Shown piece by piece: positions 1-8,937 of a DNA stretch of 64,000 nucleotides. The stretch comes from Sediminimonas sp. (GTDB lineage Bacteria > Pseudomonadota > Alphaproteobacteria > Rhodobacterales > Rhodobacteraceae). A program made the position numbers and the translations under genes. Positions within the stretch are counted from its first letter, which is position 1. Every line of letters begins with the position of its first letter. The notes below the pieces were generated by a model. It had not been told where the DNA came from, ran no database searches, and saw only the letters and a list, made by a program, of their open reading frames with translations. The stretch spans positions 1 to 64,000 of the forward strand of contig NZ_JAGXFK010000051.1 of NCBI RefSeq assembly GCF_024637375.1, given 5' to 3'.

Positions 1-27
1 GAGAGGAGATCAAACGAAAAACCATGC

Positions 28-219
28 TCACGCGGCGCTTGCGCCACGAAACTGAAACCGCATAAACTTAATCGAGGATGGGCCAGAGCCTCCAATCCGA
101 AAATCGCTCACGCGTCCCAAATTATCTGACGACGGACACACCAGCATCACTTGGATGAGTTGATGGGCGACCTGGACCCGGTTCTCGCGGATGCCGCGCG
201 TGAAGTCGCTTGCGGTCAT
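28..219 (-). pseudogene. Truncated N-terminus of a possible MFS-type membrane protein
   Basis: A 63-codon reading frame starts at 219 with an ATGA overlap on the stop of the fatty-acid hydroxylase gene, so it is translationally coupled to it. The first ~27 residues (MTASDFTRGIRENRVQ followed by a hydrophobic AHQLIQVMLV) resemble the amino end of major-facilitator transporters. After that the frame becomes low-quality sequence and stops. I infer a transporter gene whose body was replaced or deleted near position ~130. The family assignment rests on a very short stretch and is weak; it could also be a small orphan peptide. Confidence 0.35.
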
Positions 220-1070
220 TCGGCGGGCTCCTTTTTCGTGTTCCGGGGGTCGAGCGCATGGCCCGATGCCGGGCCGCGGACGGGCTGGATCAACATCCGG
301 TCGAGCCACAGATCGCGGCGCGTGCGGAACTGCTCCAGGCCGATCGTCATCCCCTTATGCCCCTTGGCGGGCTGGGCGATATAGGTGCCCAGCAGCCGAT
401 CCCACCACGGCAGGTTGAAGCCATAATTCGAGTTCGTCTCGCGCGGATCGACGGAATGGTGAACGCGGTGCATGTCGGGTGTGACCACGAACAGGCGCAG
501 TATGCGATCGACGGGGCGCGGCAGGTCGATGTTCGCGTGGTTGAAGAGCGCGGTCGCGTTCAGCAGCACTTCGAACAGCAGAACTGCGATGGCCGGGGGG
601 CCGAGCGCCGCGACAACCGCCAGCTTGACCCCCATAGAGATCAGGATTTCCACCGGGTGAAAGCGCAAGCCGGTGGTTGCGTCGAAGTCGAGATCGGCGT
701 GGTGCATCCGGTGCAGCCGCCAGAGCCCCGGCACCGCATGGAACATCACGTGCTGGAGATAGATCGCCAGATCGAGCAGCAGCATCGAGACCACGATGGC
801 CAGCCAGAACGGCACGTCGATGTTGTTGAACAGGCCCCATCCACGATCCTCGCCCATGACCGCAAGGCCGACCGCGACGATGGGAAACGAAAGCCGCAGG
901 ATGGCCGTGTCGACCACGACGAGCGCAAGGTTGTTCGTCCAGCGGATCACGCGCGGGATGTCGCGCCGACGCCGGGGTGCCGCGACCTCCCAAAGCGCCA
1001 TCGCCGCCAGCACGCCAAGAAAGATGCTGAGGCGGATCGCGGGTTCGGCGGAAAGGATGGTTTCGGACAT
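216..1070 (-). CDS. Fatty acid hydroxylase / sterol desaturase family membrane di-iron enzyme
   Basis: Product of 284 aa, an integral membrane protein with four or so hydrophobic segments and the histidine clusters of the fatty-acid hydroxylase superfamily: HVMFH, HRMHH, NHANID and HRVHH, which bind the di-iron centre. The family hydroxylates or desaturates lipids; the substrate cannot be read from sequence. I chose the ATG at 1070 (MSETILS) rather than an upstream start because AAGGG lies about 8 nt before it. It is divergent from an ArsR-rhodanese regulator gene, with a dyad between them, so it is probably controlled by that regulator. A truncated membrane-protein frame overlaps its stop codon. 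Confidence 0.85.
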   Translation of the reverse strand: MSETILSAEPAIRLSIFLGVLAAMALWEVAAPRRRRDIPRVIRWTNNLALVVVDTAILRLSFPIVAVGLAVMGEDRGWGLFNNIDVPFWLAIVVSMLLLDLAIYLQHVMFHAVPGLWRLHRMHHADLDFDATTGLRFHPVEILISMGVKLAVVAALGPPAIAVLLFEVLLNATALFNHANIDLPRPVDRILRLFVVTPDMHRVHHSVDPRETNSNYGFNLPWWDRLLGTYIAQPAKGHKGMTIGLEQFRTRRDLWLDRMLIQPVRGPASGHALDPRNTKKEPAE

Positions 1071-1112
1071 GGGTTTGACCCTTGGGGTTGCAGAAAGCAC
1101 CGGAATTGCTAT

Positions 1113-1134
1113 CATTCAATTCACTACTTGAATG
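1113..1134. promoter_or_regulatory. ArsR-type operator candidate
   Basis: Perfect 7-bp inverted repeat CATTCAA / TTGAATG with an 8-nt spacer, in the gap between the divergent hydroxylase and ArsR-rhodanese genes. AT-rich dyads in this position are typical ArsR/SmtB-family operators. Binding by the adjacent regulator is inferred. Confidence 0.6.
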
Positions 1135-1154
1135 TCTAGCCCTTGGAGTTCCCC

Positions 1155-1826
1155 GTGTCAATCAGCCCGAAAACTGCCCTGCTCGAAGAATATGCGCTTG
1201 TCGCCCGCGCGCTGTCGGCCCCGGCACGGCTTTCGCTGTTGGAGCAACTGGCGCAAGGGGAACGCGGGGTGGAGGCCCTGGCGGACAAGACCGGCCTGAC
1301 CGTCGCCAATTGCTCGCAGCATCTGCAACAACTACGCCGCGCGGGCCTTGTCACCGGTCGGCGCGAGGGCAAGGCGGTGATCTACCGGTTGACCGACACG
1401 CAGACGCTGGCGCTGATGGACCTGCTGCGCATCGTGGCCGAGCGGAACCTGGCACAGGTCGACCGCATCCTGCGCGGCCTCTCGGACGGGCAAGACGCGC
1501 CCGAGCCGGTCAGCCGCGAAGACCTTGCCGCCCGACTGGCCGAGGGTTCCGTGACCGTTCTGGATGTGCGCCCCGCGGATGAATACGCCAGCGCGCATAT
1601 TCCCGGCGCGCGCAACATCACGCTGGCTGATCTGGAGCGTGTCCTGCCCACGCTCGACCCCGTCACCGAAATCGTCGCCTATTGCCGTGGCCCTTATTGC
1701 ATCTATGCCTATCAGGCGGTCGCGGCCCTGCGGAAGCACGGGCTGAACGCAAAGCGACTTGACGGCGGTCTCCCTGAGTGGCGTGAAGACGGGCGACCCG
1801 TGCTCACCGAGTCAACACCGGAGTAA
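1155..1826 (+). CDS. ArsR-family transcriptional regulator fused to a rhodanese domain
   Basis: A two-domain protein of about 223 aa. Residues ~5-95 form a winged helix-turn-helix of the ArsR/SmtB type (ARLSLLEQLAQGERGVEALA, then a recognition-helix region NCSQHLQQLRRAGLV). Residues ~120-215 form a rhodanese homology domain with the active-site loop YCRGPYC. In the family, such fusions sense sulfur or redox species by persulfidation; here that is inference. The GTG at 1155 is preferred because GGAG ends 6 nt upstream; a TTG at 1143 would add four residues. It is divergent from the hydroxylase gene and faces a 22-bp dyad that is probably its own operator. Confidence 0.85.
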   Translation: MSISPKTALLEEYALVARALSAPARLSLLEQLAQGERGVEALADKTGLTVANCSQHLQQLRRAGLVTGRREGKAVIYRLTDTQTLALMDLLRIVAERNLAQVDRILRGLSDGQDAPEPVSREDLAARLAEGSVTVLDVRPADEYASAHIPGARNITLADLERVLPTLDPVTEIVAYCRGPYCIYAYQAVAALRKHGLNAKRLDGGLPEWREDGRPVLTESTPE

Positions 1827-2098
1827 CAATGGAAGCCTGACATGCGACCAGTCCGATTCTGGATTTGGTACTTTGGTGATCAGCCTGGCAACCAACCGCT
1901 CCAACGTAGATGCAATCCAGCATCGGCCAACAATTTCTTGGCCTCTTTGAAGCGGCCACATTCATCATCTGCGTCCATCAATCTGGAGCGCGCAAATCGG
2001 CATTCTGCGCATTGCAGCCGTTCGTGCCCGACGCAGCGAATGCACACTTTCCACCATCTGTGAAGTTAACGCCGATGAGGGTCGGTTCACGACAGACG
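1827..2098. other. Intergenic region with no recognisable gene
   Basis: About 270 nt between the ArsR-rhodanese stop and the terminal repeat of the IS remnant. Short open frames on both strands have no protein-like composition. I see nothing functional here. Confidence 0.5.
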
Positions 2099-2592
2099 GG
2101 GCATTGTTGCACAAATCCCTTGCTGACAGGACTCCCCTTTCCCCGGAGGGAGTTATCCTACGGTCTCAGTGGTGGTATGCCGAGCGCGGTGTAGCGGTTG
2201 AGGACGGCGATGCGGACATGGATCTCGGCGACCTGGCGGTCGAAGTCCCGCGCCATGAGGCTCTGCCCCAACGATTTCACGCAATGCATCTTGGTCTCGA
2301 CGCGGCTCCGGAGGTGGTATCCGCTCCACCGTCGCCAGATCGCGCGGCCGAGGTATTTCGATGCCCGCAAGGCCTCGTTGCACGCGATGGCGCCTGCCGT
2401 GGTTGGCTTCCACGATTTGGCGTTGTTGCGCGGCGGTATGTCAGCGTTGGCGCCTCGATCTGCGATGGCATCATGGCACTTTCGGGTGTCGTAGGCTCCA
2501 TCGGCGGTGACGGTGCCGGTCTCCTGCTGGGGGGCGACCTGGTCGAGCCGCTCGGGCAGCATGGGCGCATCGGCGGTCGGCCCTGATCATGG
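2099..2592 (-). mobile_element. IS5-family insertion sequence remnant (3' part only)
   Basis: The left boundary carries the motif GGCATTGTTGCACAAATCC (about 2099-2117), which looks like the terminal inverted repeat of many IS5-family elements. Inside is the C-terminal third of a DDE transposase on the minus strand. The 5' half of the transposase and the other terminal repeat are not recognisable, so the copy is dead. Confidence 0.75.
2158..2592 (-). pseudogene. IS5-family transposase, C-terminal fragment
   Basis: About 140 codons matching the end of IS5-type transposases: DAPMLPERLDQV, then TADGAYDTRKCHDAIADRG, IPPRNNAKSWKP, and RAIWRRWSGYHLRSRVETKM, which contains the late catalytic-region glutamate (VETKMHC). 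The frame is open back to a stop near 2592, and upstream sequence no longer aligns with a transposase in any frame I examined. This is a decayed gene with no partner copy in the window. Confidence 0.8.
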
Positions 2593-2837
2593 CAGATCGG
2601 CTCTGAGGGAATTTCGGGACGGAGCGCGACCATGCTGATCCATCTTCATAAGCAAGCTACGACGACGCCGAAGGTTCGGGCGGTCGGCGACGGGCAATGC
2701 CCACATGGGCACCGCCAAGGCGGCCACGGCGGCAAGGTCAAGGTCAAGGTCCAGGTCGCCTCGCCCGTACCGCTCAGCACGTCCATAACGCTTTGCGCGG
2801 GGGCGACGGCAGGCCCTCACCGCCCCGCATGGCCCAT

Positions 2838-3362
2838 TCAGAGCAGCTTGTTCAACTGCCGATCGAGGCGTGCCGCCGGGTTGCTGTCAATGCTGCGCGG
2901 CGTCACGGGGTCCTCGGCGGCTTGGGATTTCGGAGTCGGCCGCCGGTTCAGGTAGTCGCTGAGCGCATCCATGAAACAAACCGCATCGCCCTCGGACCAC
3001 GTAAAGGGGTCAAACTGGTTCAGCGACAGATGCGGCACCAGCTTGAGGCTGCGCAATGTCTGGTCCTGCGTCACGGCGGCGGTCATCGACCAATCGGGAA
3101 ACCAGCGGTCGTCCAGCTTGCGCACCAGCAGAAGCTTGATGTCGGTGTGCCGCGGATCGGCCGTGATGCGATCGAACACCGCGCGGATGTCGGCGACCTC
3201 GCCCTCGAGCCATTGCAGGAACGTGGTGTTGTCGTAGATCAGCGCGCCTGACAGCCCGTCCCTGGCATTGTTGCGCCGCGAGACCGCAAGGATTTCCCCC
3301 GTCTGCTCGAATGAAAACCCCACCGGCCGGGAACAGTAGGTGAGTGCAACGATGTTGGTCAT
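2838..3362 (-). CDS. BLUF-domain blue-light sensor protein
   Basis: Product of 174 aa. Residues 1-~95 are a BLUF (FAD-binding blue-light sensing) domain: the key tyrosine in ALTYCSRP, the asparagine region SRRNNARDGLSGALIYDN, the TTFLQWLEG strand, and the late tryptophan in FPDWSM. The remaining ~80 residues are a C-terminal cap with no effector domain, so this is a short BLUF protein that would signal through a partner. AAGGG lies about 8 nt before the ATG at 3362. It stands alone downstream of the DMGDH gene. The output is unknown. Confidence 0.85.
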   Translation of the reverse strand: MTNIVALTYCSRPVGFSFEQTGEILAVSRRNNARDGLSGALIYDNTTFLQWLEGEVADIRAVFDRITADPRHTDIKLLLVRKLDDRWFPDWSMTAAVTQDQTLRSLKLVPHLSLNQFDPFTWSEGDAVCFMDALSDYLNRRPTPKSQAAEDPVTPRSIDSNPAARLDRQLNKLL

Positions 3363-3503
3363 GGCAAGGCCCTTTCATGTGCGATCGCCAGATCGCCCCG
3401 GGCAGGCGCTGATGGGGCTGTCAACTCCTGCCTGCGATCTTCGACTTACACGGCACACCGACCGATTTCCAGCCGTCTTGAGCATGCGAAAGCGATGGCG
3501 CGC

Positions 3504-5963
3504 TCAGCATTTCACGCGGTCCATCTTTGGGTCCAGCAGCGGCTTGAGCGAGCCGGTCGCCTTGACCCTTTGCGCGGCGACCTCGATCTCCCAATCGCCG
3601 GTGTTCACGGCCTCGGCCGTCAGCGGCGCATCGGTTTCGGCAAACCCGATGCCCACGGCGCCGCCCAGGCTGTGGCCGTAGGCGCCCACCTGAACATAGC
3701 CCACCTGCTCGCCGTTCAGGTAGATCGGCTCATTGCCATGCAGCAACGGCTCGGGGTTCTGAAGCAGGAATTGCAGCATCCGTCGTTTCGGCACGCCCGC
3801 CGCCTTGATCCCGGCCAATGCGTCGCGGCCGATGAAACCGCCCGGCTTGTCCAGTTTCACGGCAAAGCCCAACCCCGCCTCGATGGGGTTGTCGGTATTG
3901 TCCACATCCACGCCGAAGTCGCGATAGGCTTTTTCCAACCTGAGCGACGACAGCGTCTGCATCCCCGCGTTGCGCACCCCCAGGTCGCGACCGGCCTCGA
4001 TCAGCAGGTCATAGACCTGCACGGCGTGCAGCGTTGGCACATGCAGCTCCCACCCCAACTCGCCGATATAGGTCACGCGCAGCGCCAGAACCTCGAAAAA
4101 ACCCACGTCGATATACCGGGCCGACATGAAGGGGAAGCCGTCATTGGACAGATCCGCCTCGCTCACCTTGTGCATCAGTGTCCGTGCCTTGGGGCCGTGC
4201 ACGTTGATCTGGGTGATGCCGGGGGTGATGTCGGTGAGGGTCACGAACTCGTCCGCCCCGACATGGCGGCGCATCCATGTCTCGGTGTGGCCGGCGCTGT
4301 TCTCGCCCACCACCACGACATATCTGTCTTCCGCCAGCCGGGTCACCGTCAGGTCGGCCTCGAAGCCCCCGCGCGCGTTGGTCCACGCGGTATAGACGAC
4401 GCGGCCTGGCGCCACGTCCACATCATTGCAGCCAAGACGACTCAGGAGCGCGCAGGCATCGCGCCCCTGAACGAGGAACTTGGCCATCGAGGACATGTCC
4501 ATCACGACCACGTCCTCGCGCGCCGCCCGGTGTTCCTCGGCATGCCAGTCGAACCAGTTCTGGCGGCCCCAGCTATAGTGCTCCACCTCGGCCTGCTCGG
4601 GCGTCGGCGCGAACCAGTCGGGCAGTTCCCAGCCGTGGCTTTCGCTGAAACAAGCGCCAGCCGCCTTCAGGCGCTCATGCAGGGCTGATTGCTTGAGGCC
4701 ACGCGCGGTCTTGAAGCTTTCGTTCGGAAAATGCGCGCCAAAGCTCTTGGCCAGCAATTCGGGCGTCCTGGCGCGGCGAAAGGCGGGGGTGTTGTGGCTG
4801 CCGTCGGCGAAGCGATCAGCGTTGAAGCTGGTGTGATCCACGGGGCAATGCCCGTCCACGATCCAGTGTGCCAGCGCCATGCCGATGCCCGGACCGTTGA
4901 GAATACCCAGCGAATTGAGCCCCGCAGCCACCCAGCAGTTGCGCAGGCCCGGCGCCTCGCCCACCAGCGGCGCAAGGTCGGGGGTAAAGCTTTCGGGCCC
5001 GCAGAACAGTTTGCGCAGGCCCGCGTTGGCGGCCGCGGGCACCCGCTTGAACGCGGTTTCAAGGTGGGGCGCCAACCGGTCCCAGTCCGGGTCTATCTCG
5101 CCGAAGGAGAAATGCTCGGGGATGCCGTCGATATGCCAGGGCACGGCGTCGTGTTCGAACAACCCGATCAGCAGCCCGCCGACCTCTTCGCGGAAGTAGG
5201 CCCAACTGTGGGGGTCTTCCAACAAGGGCAGATCGCGCGTGCAGCCCTCCATCGGCTCGGTGATGAGGTAGTAATGCTCGGCCGCCTGGAGCGGCAGGTT
5301 GACGCCCGCGCGGCTGCCGATCTGGCGCGACCACATGCCCGCCGCGATGACCACATGTTCGGCCGCGATGTCGCCCTTGTCGGTGCGCACACCAACCGCG
5401 CGGCCGTCACGGGTCACGATGTCCTCGACGCGGGTATCCTCGATGATGCGTGCGCCGCGGCTGCGCGCGCCCCGGGCCAGCGCCATTGTCGTGTCCACCG
5501 GGTTGGTGCGCCCCTCCTGCGGGTACCAGAACGCCGCAAGCGTGTTCGAGAAATCGCCGATGGGAAAGCGTTCAGCGGCCTCGGCGGCGGAAATCTCGTG
5601 CACCTCGATGCCGAACCTGTCCATGAAGGCGGCGCCGCGGCGCATCTCTTCCAGTCGCTCGGGCGTGTCCGCCGGCTGGATATACCCCGGCTGGCGAAAG
5701 CCGGTTGCCTGGCCGGTTTCGGCCTCCAGTCCCGCGATCAGGTTGCGGCCATAGGTATAAAGCTCGCACTCCCATTCGCTTCCCAGAATGGCGGGCACGA
5801 TCTCGCCCGCCGCGTGCCAAGTGGTGCCGGATGTCAGCTTGTCGCGCTCCAGCACGACCACGTCGGTCATGCCCAGCTTGGTCAGGTGATAGGCCAGGTT
5901 GCAGCCGATGGAGCCGCCCCCGATGATGACGGCCTGTGCCTGGCTGGGAAAGGAATTGCTCAT
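3504..5963 (-). CDS. Dimethylglycine/sarcosine dehydrogenase-like FAD oxidoreductase with GcvT domain
   Basis: Product of 819 aa with the architecture of the dimethylglycine/sarcosine dehydrogenase family. An N-terminal FAD-binding DAO domain (AVIIGGGSIGCNLAYHL, with TTWHAAGE, the usual histidyl-flavin site, at about residues 45-55) is followed from ~residue 430 by a folate-binding aminomethyltransferase (GcvT) domain and its C-terminal barrel. Such enzymes oxidatively demethylate methylated glycines and pass the one-carbon unit to tetrahydrofolate. A GGAGA box precedes the ATG at 5963. The gene is divergent from a BetI-like repressor, which suggests control by choline/betaine-type compounds. 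Exact substrate is not decidable. Confidence 0.88.
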   Translation of the reverse strand: MSNSFPSQAQAVIIGGGSIGCNLAYHLTKLGMTDVVVLERDKLTSGTTWHAAGEIVPAILGSEWECELYTYGRNLIAGLEAETGQATGFRQPGYIQPADTPERLEEMRRGAAFMDRFGIEVHEISAAEAAERFPIGDFSNTLAAFWYPQEGRTNPVDTTMALARGARSRGARIIEDTRVEDIVTRDGRAVGVRTDKGDIAAEHVVIAAGMWSRQIGSRAGVNLPLQAAEHYYLITEPMEGCTRDLPLLEDPHSWAYFREEVGGLLIGLFEHDAVPWHIDGIPEHFSFGEIDPDWDRLAPHLETAFKRVPAAANAGLRKLFCGPESFTPDLAPLVGEAPGLRNCWVAAGLNSLGILNGPGIGMALAHWIVDGHCPVDHTSFNADRFADGSHNTPAFRRARTPELLAKSFGAHFPNESFKTARGLKQSALHERLKAAGACFSESHGWELPDWFAPTPEQAEVEHYSWGRQNWFDWHAEEHRAAREDVVVMDMSSMAKFLVQGRDACALLSRLGCNDVDVAPGRVVYTAWTNARGGFEADLTVTRLAEDRYVVVVGENSAGHTETWMRRHVGADEFVTLTDITPGITQINVHGPKARTLMHKVSEADLSNDGFPFMSARYIDVGFFEVLALRVTYIGELGWELHVPTLHAVQVYDLLIEAGRDLGVRNAGMQTLSSLRLEKAYRDFGVDVDNTDNPIEAGLGFAVKLDKPGGFIGRDALAGIKAAGVPKRRMLQFLLQNPEPLLHGNEPIYLNGEQVGYVQVGAYGHSLGGAVGIGFAETDAPLTAEAVNTGDWEIEVAAQRVKATGSLKPLLDPKMDRVKC

Positions 5964-6037
5964 GGAACGGTTCTCCGTGGTCGATTCGAGTTTTGATCAA
6001 ATTCTTGACTTGACGCGATCGGGAAATCAAGAAAATG

Positions 6038-6055
6038 ATTGAAAGACCATTCAAT
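6038..6055. promoter_or_regulatory. BetI-like operator candidate
   Basis: An 18-bp dyad ATTGAA-AGACCA-TTCAAT lies between the divergent DMGDH-like and TetR genes, just upstream of the regulator's start. It resembles the ATTGA...TTCAAT layout of known BetI boxes. Binding is inferred from position and shape. Confidence 0.55.
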
Positions 6056-6065
6056 GGAAATCAGC

Positions 6066-6695
6066 ATGTCCGAAGCCGCACCTACCCAGAAACCCCGCAC
6101 CGCGCCGCCGGAAACCCGCCGCCGACAACTGATCGACGCAACCATCACCGCGATCAGCAAACACGGGATTTCCGGCACGACCCTGACCGCGGTCACCAGG
6201 GAGGCGGGCCTGTCGCTGGGGCTGGTCAGTTTCCACTTCAAGAACAAGGAGACGTTGTTCGCCGAAACGCTGAAATTCCTGGCGCAGGAGCATCGCGAGC
6301 TCTGGGTGCGAGAGCTCACGCGGAGCGATCTTGCGCCGGCCGGCAAGCTGGGCGCCATCGTCGATGCCCAGTTTCACCCTCGCATCTGTAATCGCAAGAA
6401 ACTATCGGTCTGGTTTGCCTTCTTCGGAGAGGCCACGCACCGCAAGGCCTATCGTTCGACGTCATCCGAGATCGACATGGAGCGCCAGACGGTCTGTACC
6501 GAGCTTTGCCGCGACATCATACGCGACGGCGCCTATACGGGCGTTGCGCCCGAGGGTATCGCCGCCACCCTCGAAGGGCTGTTCGACGGGCTGTGGTTGA
6601 ATTTCCTGATGTATCCCAACCGCTTCACGCGCGAAGAGGCCCACCGGCAGGTGCTGTCCTATCTGGCCCTCGTCTTCCCGCGGCATTTCGGCTGA
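6066..6695 (+). CDS. TetR-family repressor, BetI-like
   Basis: Product of about 209 aa. Residues ~15-65 form a TetR helix-turn-helix (RRQLIDATITAISKHGISGT, then AGLSLGLVSFHFKNKETLF). The C-terminal ligand domain has the betaine-repressor signatures VWFAFFGEATHR and a late EGLFDGLWL. BetI proteins repress choline-to-betaine genes; here the divergent methylated-glycine dehydrogenase is the likely target. I prefer the ATG at 6066 (GGAA at 6056-6059) to the ATG at 6054, because the earlier one overlaps the 18-bp operator-like dyad. A short hairpin AAAGGG-CTGT-CCCTTT follows the stop at 6699-6714. Confidence 0.83.
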   Translation: MSEAAPTQKPRTAPPETRRRQLIDATITAISKHGISGTTLTAVTREAGLSLGLVSFHFKNKETLFAETLKFLAQEHRELWVRELTRSDLAPAGKLGAIVDAQFHPRICNRKKLSVWFAFFGEATHRKAYRSTSSEIDMERQTVCTELCRDIIRDGAYTGVAPEGIAATLEGLFDGLWLNFLMYPNRFTREEAHRQVLSYLALVFPRHFG

Positions 6696-6951
6696 TCAAA
6701 AGGGCTGTCCCTTTGCCTTGAATGCCCGTTGGCGCCTTGTCCCGGAAAATTGCCCCGCAGCATGGCGCAAATCGAATGCAGGCGCGGCGATTGCTGGTGC
6801 CCGTCACCTGGCGGCTTCAACAGCCCGTCGAAGGCCGCCGCGCAGGTCTTGCAAGCGGTGTGCCACCTCTGTTCCAGGCGGCGATCTTTCCTGCGCGTGC
6901 GGCCATGACCGAACACCTCGGCGCGTTCCCTCCGCACAAAAAGCCGCGCGC

Positions 6952-8424
6952 TCACCAGACGCCGTATTCATCCAGTTCCTTGCGCAGCTCGCCCTTGAAA
7001 TCCAGCGCCGAGGCCGAGGGACGCGTCAGAAGGCTGATACCGACGAACAGCGCCACCGTGACCACGATCACCGTGGCCGCCAGTTTCGGATCGAATACAC
7101 TGACGCCCATGATCATCGCCATGGTGATGGCCGTGCCCGCACCGCCCACGAGCGAAGCCAGAACGCCCCACGCCGTGCCGCCGCGCCAGAAGAAGGCACC
7201 GATGGTGGCCGGAACGGTCACGATCAGTCCGGCGGCCGAAAGCGCCGCCAGCTGATCGACAACCGGCGCGCTCTGCACCGCGAACCATGCCGCGAACAGA
7301 ACGACCGCCACCACCACGACCCGCCCGATGAATATCTGCCGCGCATCGCGCCCTTCACCCTGGCGCATCAGGTCGCGCGCGACCATGGAGCCAAGCGTCA
7401 GCGCGATGGAGTCGAGTGTCGAAACCGCCGCCGACAGGATACCGACGATCAGCAGCAGGCTGACCCCCACCGGCACCACGCCCGCGCCCAGTAGCGCCGG
7501 CGTCGCGCCGGCAGGATTGTCCAAATCGGGCATCAGCACCAGCGCGGCATAGCCCCAGATCACCGCGATCAGCGTGAAGATCAGGCCGAAACCCAACACC
7601 CAGAATACCATCCGCCGCATCGCCGCCAGGTCGGTGGTCACGAACAGGCGCTGGCTGACCTGCGGGTTGCTGAGCGGGAAAAAGAACCACGGTATCGCCA
7701 GCGCCAGGAAGGTCGGAAGGCTCCACAACCCCGGCCCCGGTACATCCAGCCATTCGCCATGCGTTTGCTTCACCTCGGCCGCGAAGGCGCCAACGCCGCC
7801 AATGGCTGCCACGACGAACCCCACTGCCAGCAGCGCCGAGACCAGCATCACGGCGGCCTGCACGGCATCCGTCCACGCCACAGATCGCAGCCCCGCGACC
7901 AGGGTCCAGAAGATCGCCAGCGCCGCCCCGATGGCGATGGCCATGCCAAGGCTGATCCCGCCGCCCGTGACGCCCGACAGAAGCAGCCCGATCCCGGCCA
8001 TCTGCGTGGTGCAGTAAGGCATCAGGAACACGAGGCTCAGCACCGCCGTGAGCCGCGCGATGTTGCGGCTGCCGTAGCGCGCGCCCAGCATTTCCGCTGG
8101 CGTGATGAACCCCCACTTTCTTGCCGCCAGCCAGAACCGCGGGCCAAAGACCACCAGCAGGGTCAGACCGGAAAAATAGATCAGCTCAAAGCCGAGCGCC
8201 CCGATTCCCCCCCGGTAGGTCAGCCCGGTCAGCACTATCAGCATGAACGCCGAATAGGTCGTCGCCGCATAGGACAGCCCCGACACCATACCGCCGAGAT
8301 GCCGCCCCCCAAGGTAGTAATCCGCCGCCGTGCCCTTGTTGCTGCGCGCCGCGGCGAAGGCGATCACGCCCCCAACCACGGCGAAAACCGCCAGGGTGAT
8401 CCAGATGAGGGTGGAGGATATCAT
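6952..8424 (-). CDS. Sodium:solute symporter (SSS) family transporter
   Basis: Product of 490 aa, a polytopic membrane protein with about 13 hydrophobic segments. Family marks of the sodium:solute symporters are the early ADYYLGGRHLGG motif, LSYAATTYSAFMLI, and the sodium-site region LSAAVSTLDSIALTLGSM in the second half. It takes up an organic solute with sodium; the substrate is not identifiable. The gene follows a 59-residue two-segment membrane protein by 3 nt on the same strand, a typical arrangement for symporters with a small accessory subunit. The nearby methylated-amine catabolic gene makes a compatible-solute substrate possible, but this is conjecture. Confidence 0.88.
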   Translation of the reverse strand: MISSTLIWITLAVFAVVGGVIAFAAARSNKGTAADYYLGGRHLGGMVSGLSYAATTYSAFMLIVLTGLTYRGGIGALGFELIYFSGLTLLVVFGPRFWLAARKWGFITPAEMLGARYGSRNIARLTAVLSLVFLMPYCTTQMAGIGLLLSGVTGGGISLGMAIAIGAALAIFWTLVAGLRSVAWTDAVQAAVMLVSALLAVGFVVAAIGGVGAFAAEVKQTHGEWLDVPGPGLWSLPTFLALAIPWFFFPLSNPQVSQRLFVTTDLAAMRRMVFWVLGFGLIFTLIAVIWGYAALVLMPDLDNPAGATPALLGAGVVPVGVSLLLIVGILSAAVSTLDSIALTLGSMVARDLMRQGEGRDARQIFIGRVVVVAVVLFAAWFAVQSAPVVDQLAALSAAGLIVTVPATIGAFFWRGGTAWGVLASLVGGAGTAITMAMIMGVSVFDPKLAATVIVVTVALFVGISLLTRPSASALDFKGELRKELDEYGVW

Positions 8425-8427
8425 CGC

Positions 8428-8607
8428 TCAAAGCCTCCAGCGGGCAACGCCGACCACGACAAGGCCGACCACGGCCACGGCAAAAACACACCAGAAAACC
8501 AGGATATCGAGCGACGGCGCCCCGCCCCCCAGAAGGCCGTAAGGCACCGCGACGCCGGCAGCGATGACGAGACCGATCACGATCAGCCACAAGGTGAATC
8601 CGCGCAT
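8428..8607 (-). CDS. Small two-span membrane protein paired with the SSS symporter
   Basis: A 59-aa product with two hydrophobic helices (FTLWLIVIGLVIAAGVAV and ILVFWCVFAVAVVGLVVV) and a basic end. The ATG at 8607 follows a GAGGA box by a suitable distance. It ends 3 nt before the symporter start, so the two are co-transcribed and probably form one transporter. Small partner proteins of this size are known for several SSS subfamilies, but I cannot name the exact family. Confidence 0.75.
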   Translation of the reverse strand: MRGFTLWLIVIGLVIAAGVAVPYGLLGGGAPSLDILVFWCVFAVAVVGLVVVGVARWRL

Positions 8608-8937
8608 TGGTGTGTCGTCCTCTCTATGGATTGACCGCTCGTCATCTTCAGGCTTGGCCGCGGCCCGAGGATAGTGGGAGTCCGACGGTCTCGGCAAGAC
8701 GACGCCGGCAAACGATCGAAAGTCCATCGCGCGAGACGTCTGGCCAGCGCGTCGGCCAGGGCACGCGGTGTTCCGGTTTCGCTTCCATGTGCTGCGCCGG
8801 AAAGTCCAGATGGGAGGTACATCCACGCCTCAGAAGGGCCTGCAAGGGACGCGCGAAGGGGGTAAAGGGGGTCTGCCAGGCCGAAAACCCAAGCCGCCGC
8901 ACGCGCCGCAACGAGGTGTGAAGATCATGGCCTGAAG
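8608..8937. other. Intergenic region upstream of the symporter pair
   Basis: About 330 nt between the symporter operon and tRNA-Arg. It must hold the leftward promoter of the symporter pair, but I see no convincing -35/-10 pair. Open frames here are arginine-rich shadows. Confidence 0.4.

Noticed and set aside
210-1139. 309-codon plus-strand ORF opposite the hydroxylase
   Set aside because: Arg/His/Asp-rich shadow; the minus strand has clear histidine-box motifs.
6699-6714. Hairpin AAAGGG-CTGT-CCCTTT after the BetI-like gene
   Set aside because: Six-bp, AT-rich stem with only three Us; too weak to call a terminator.
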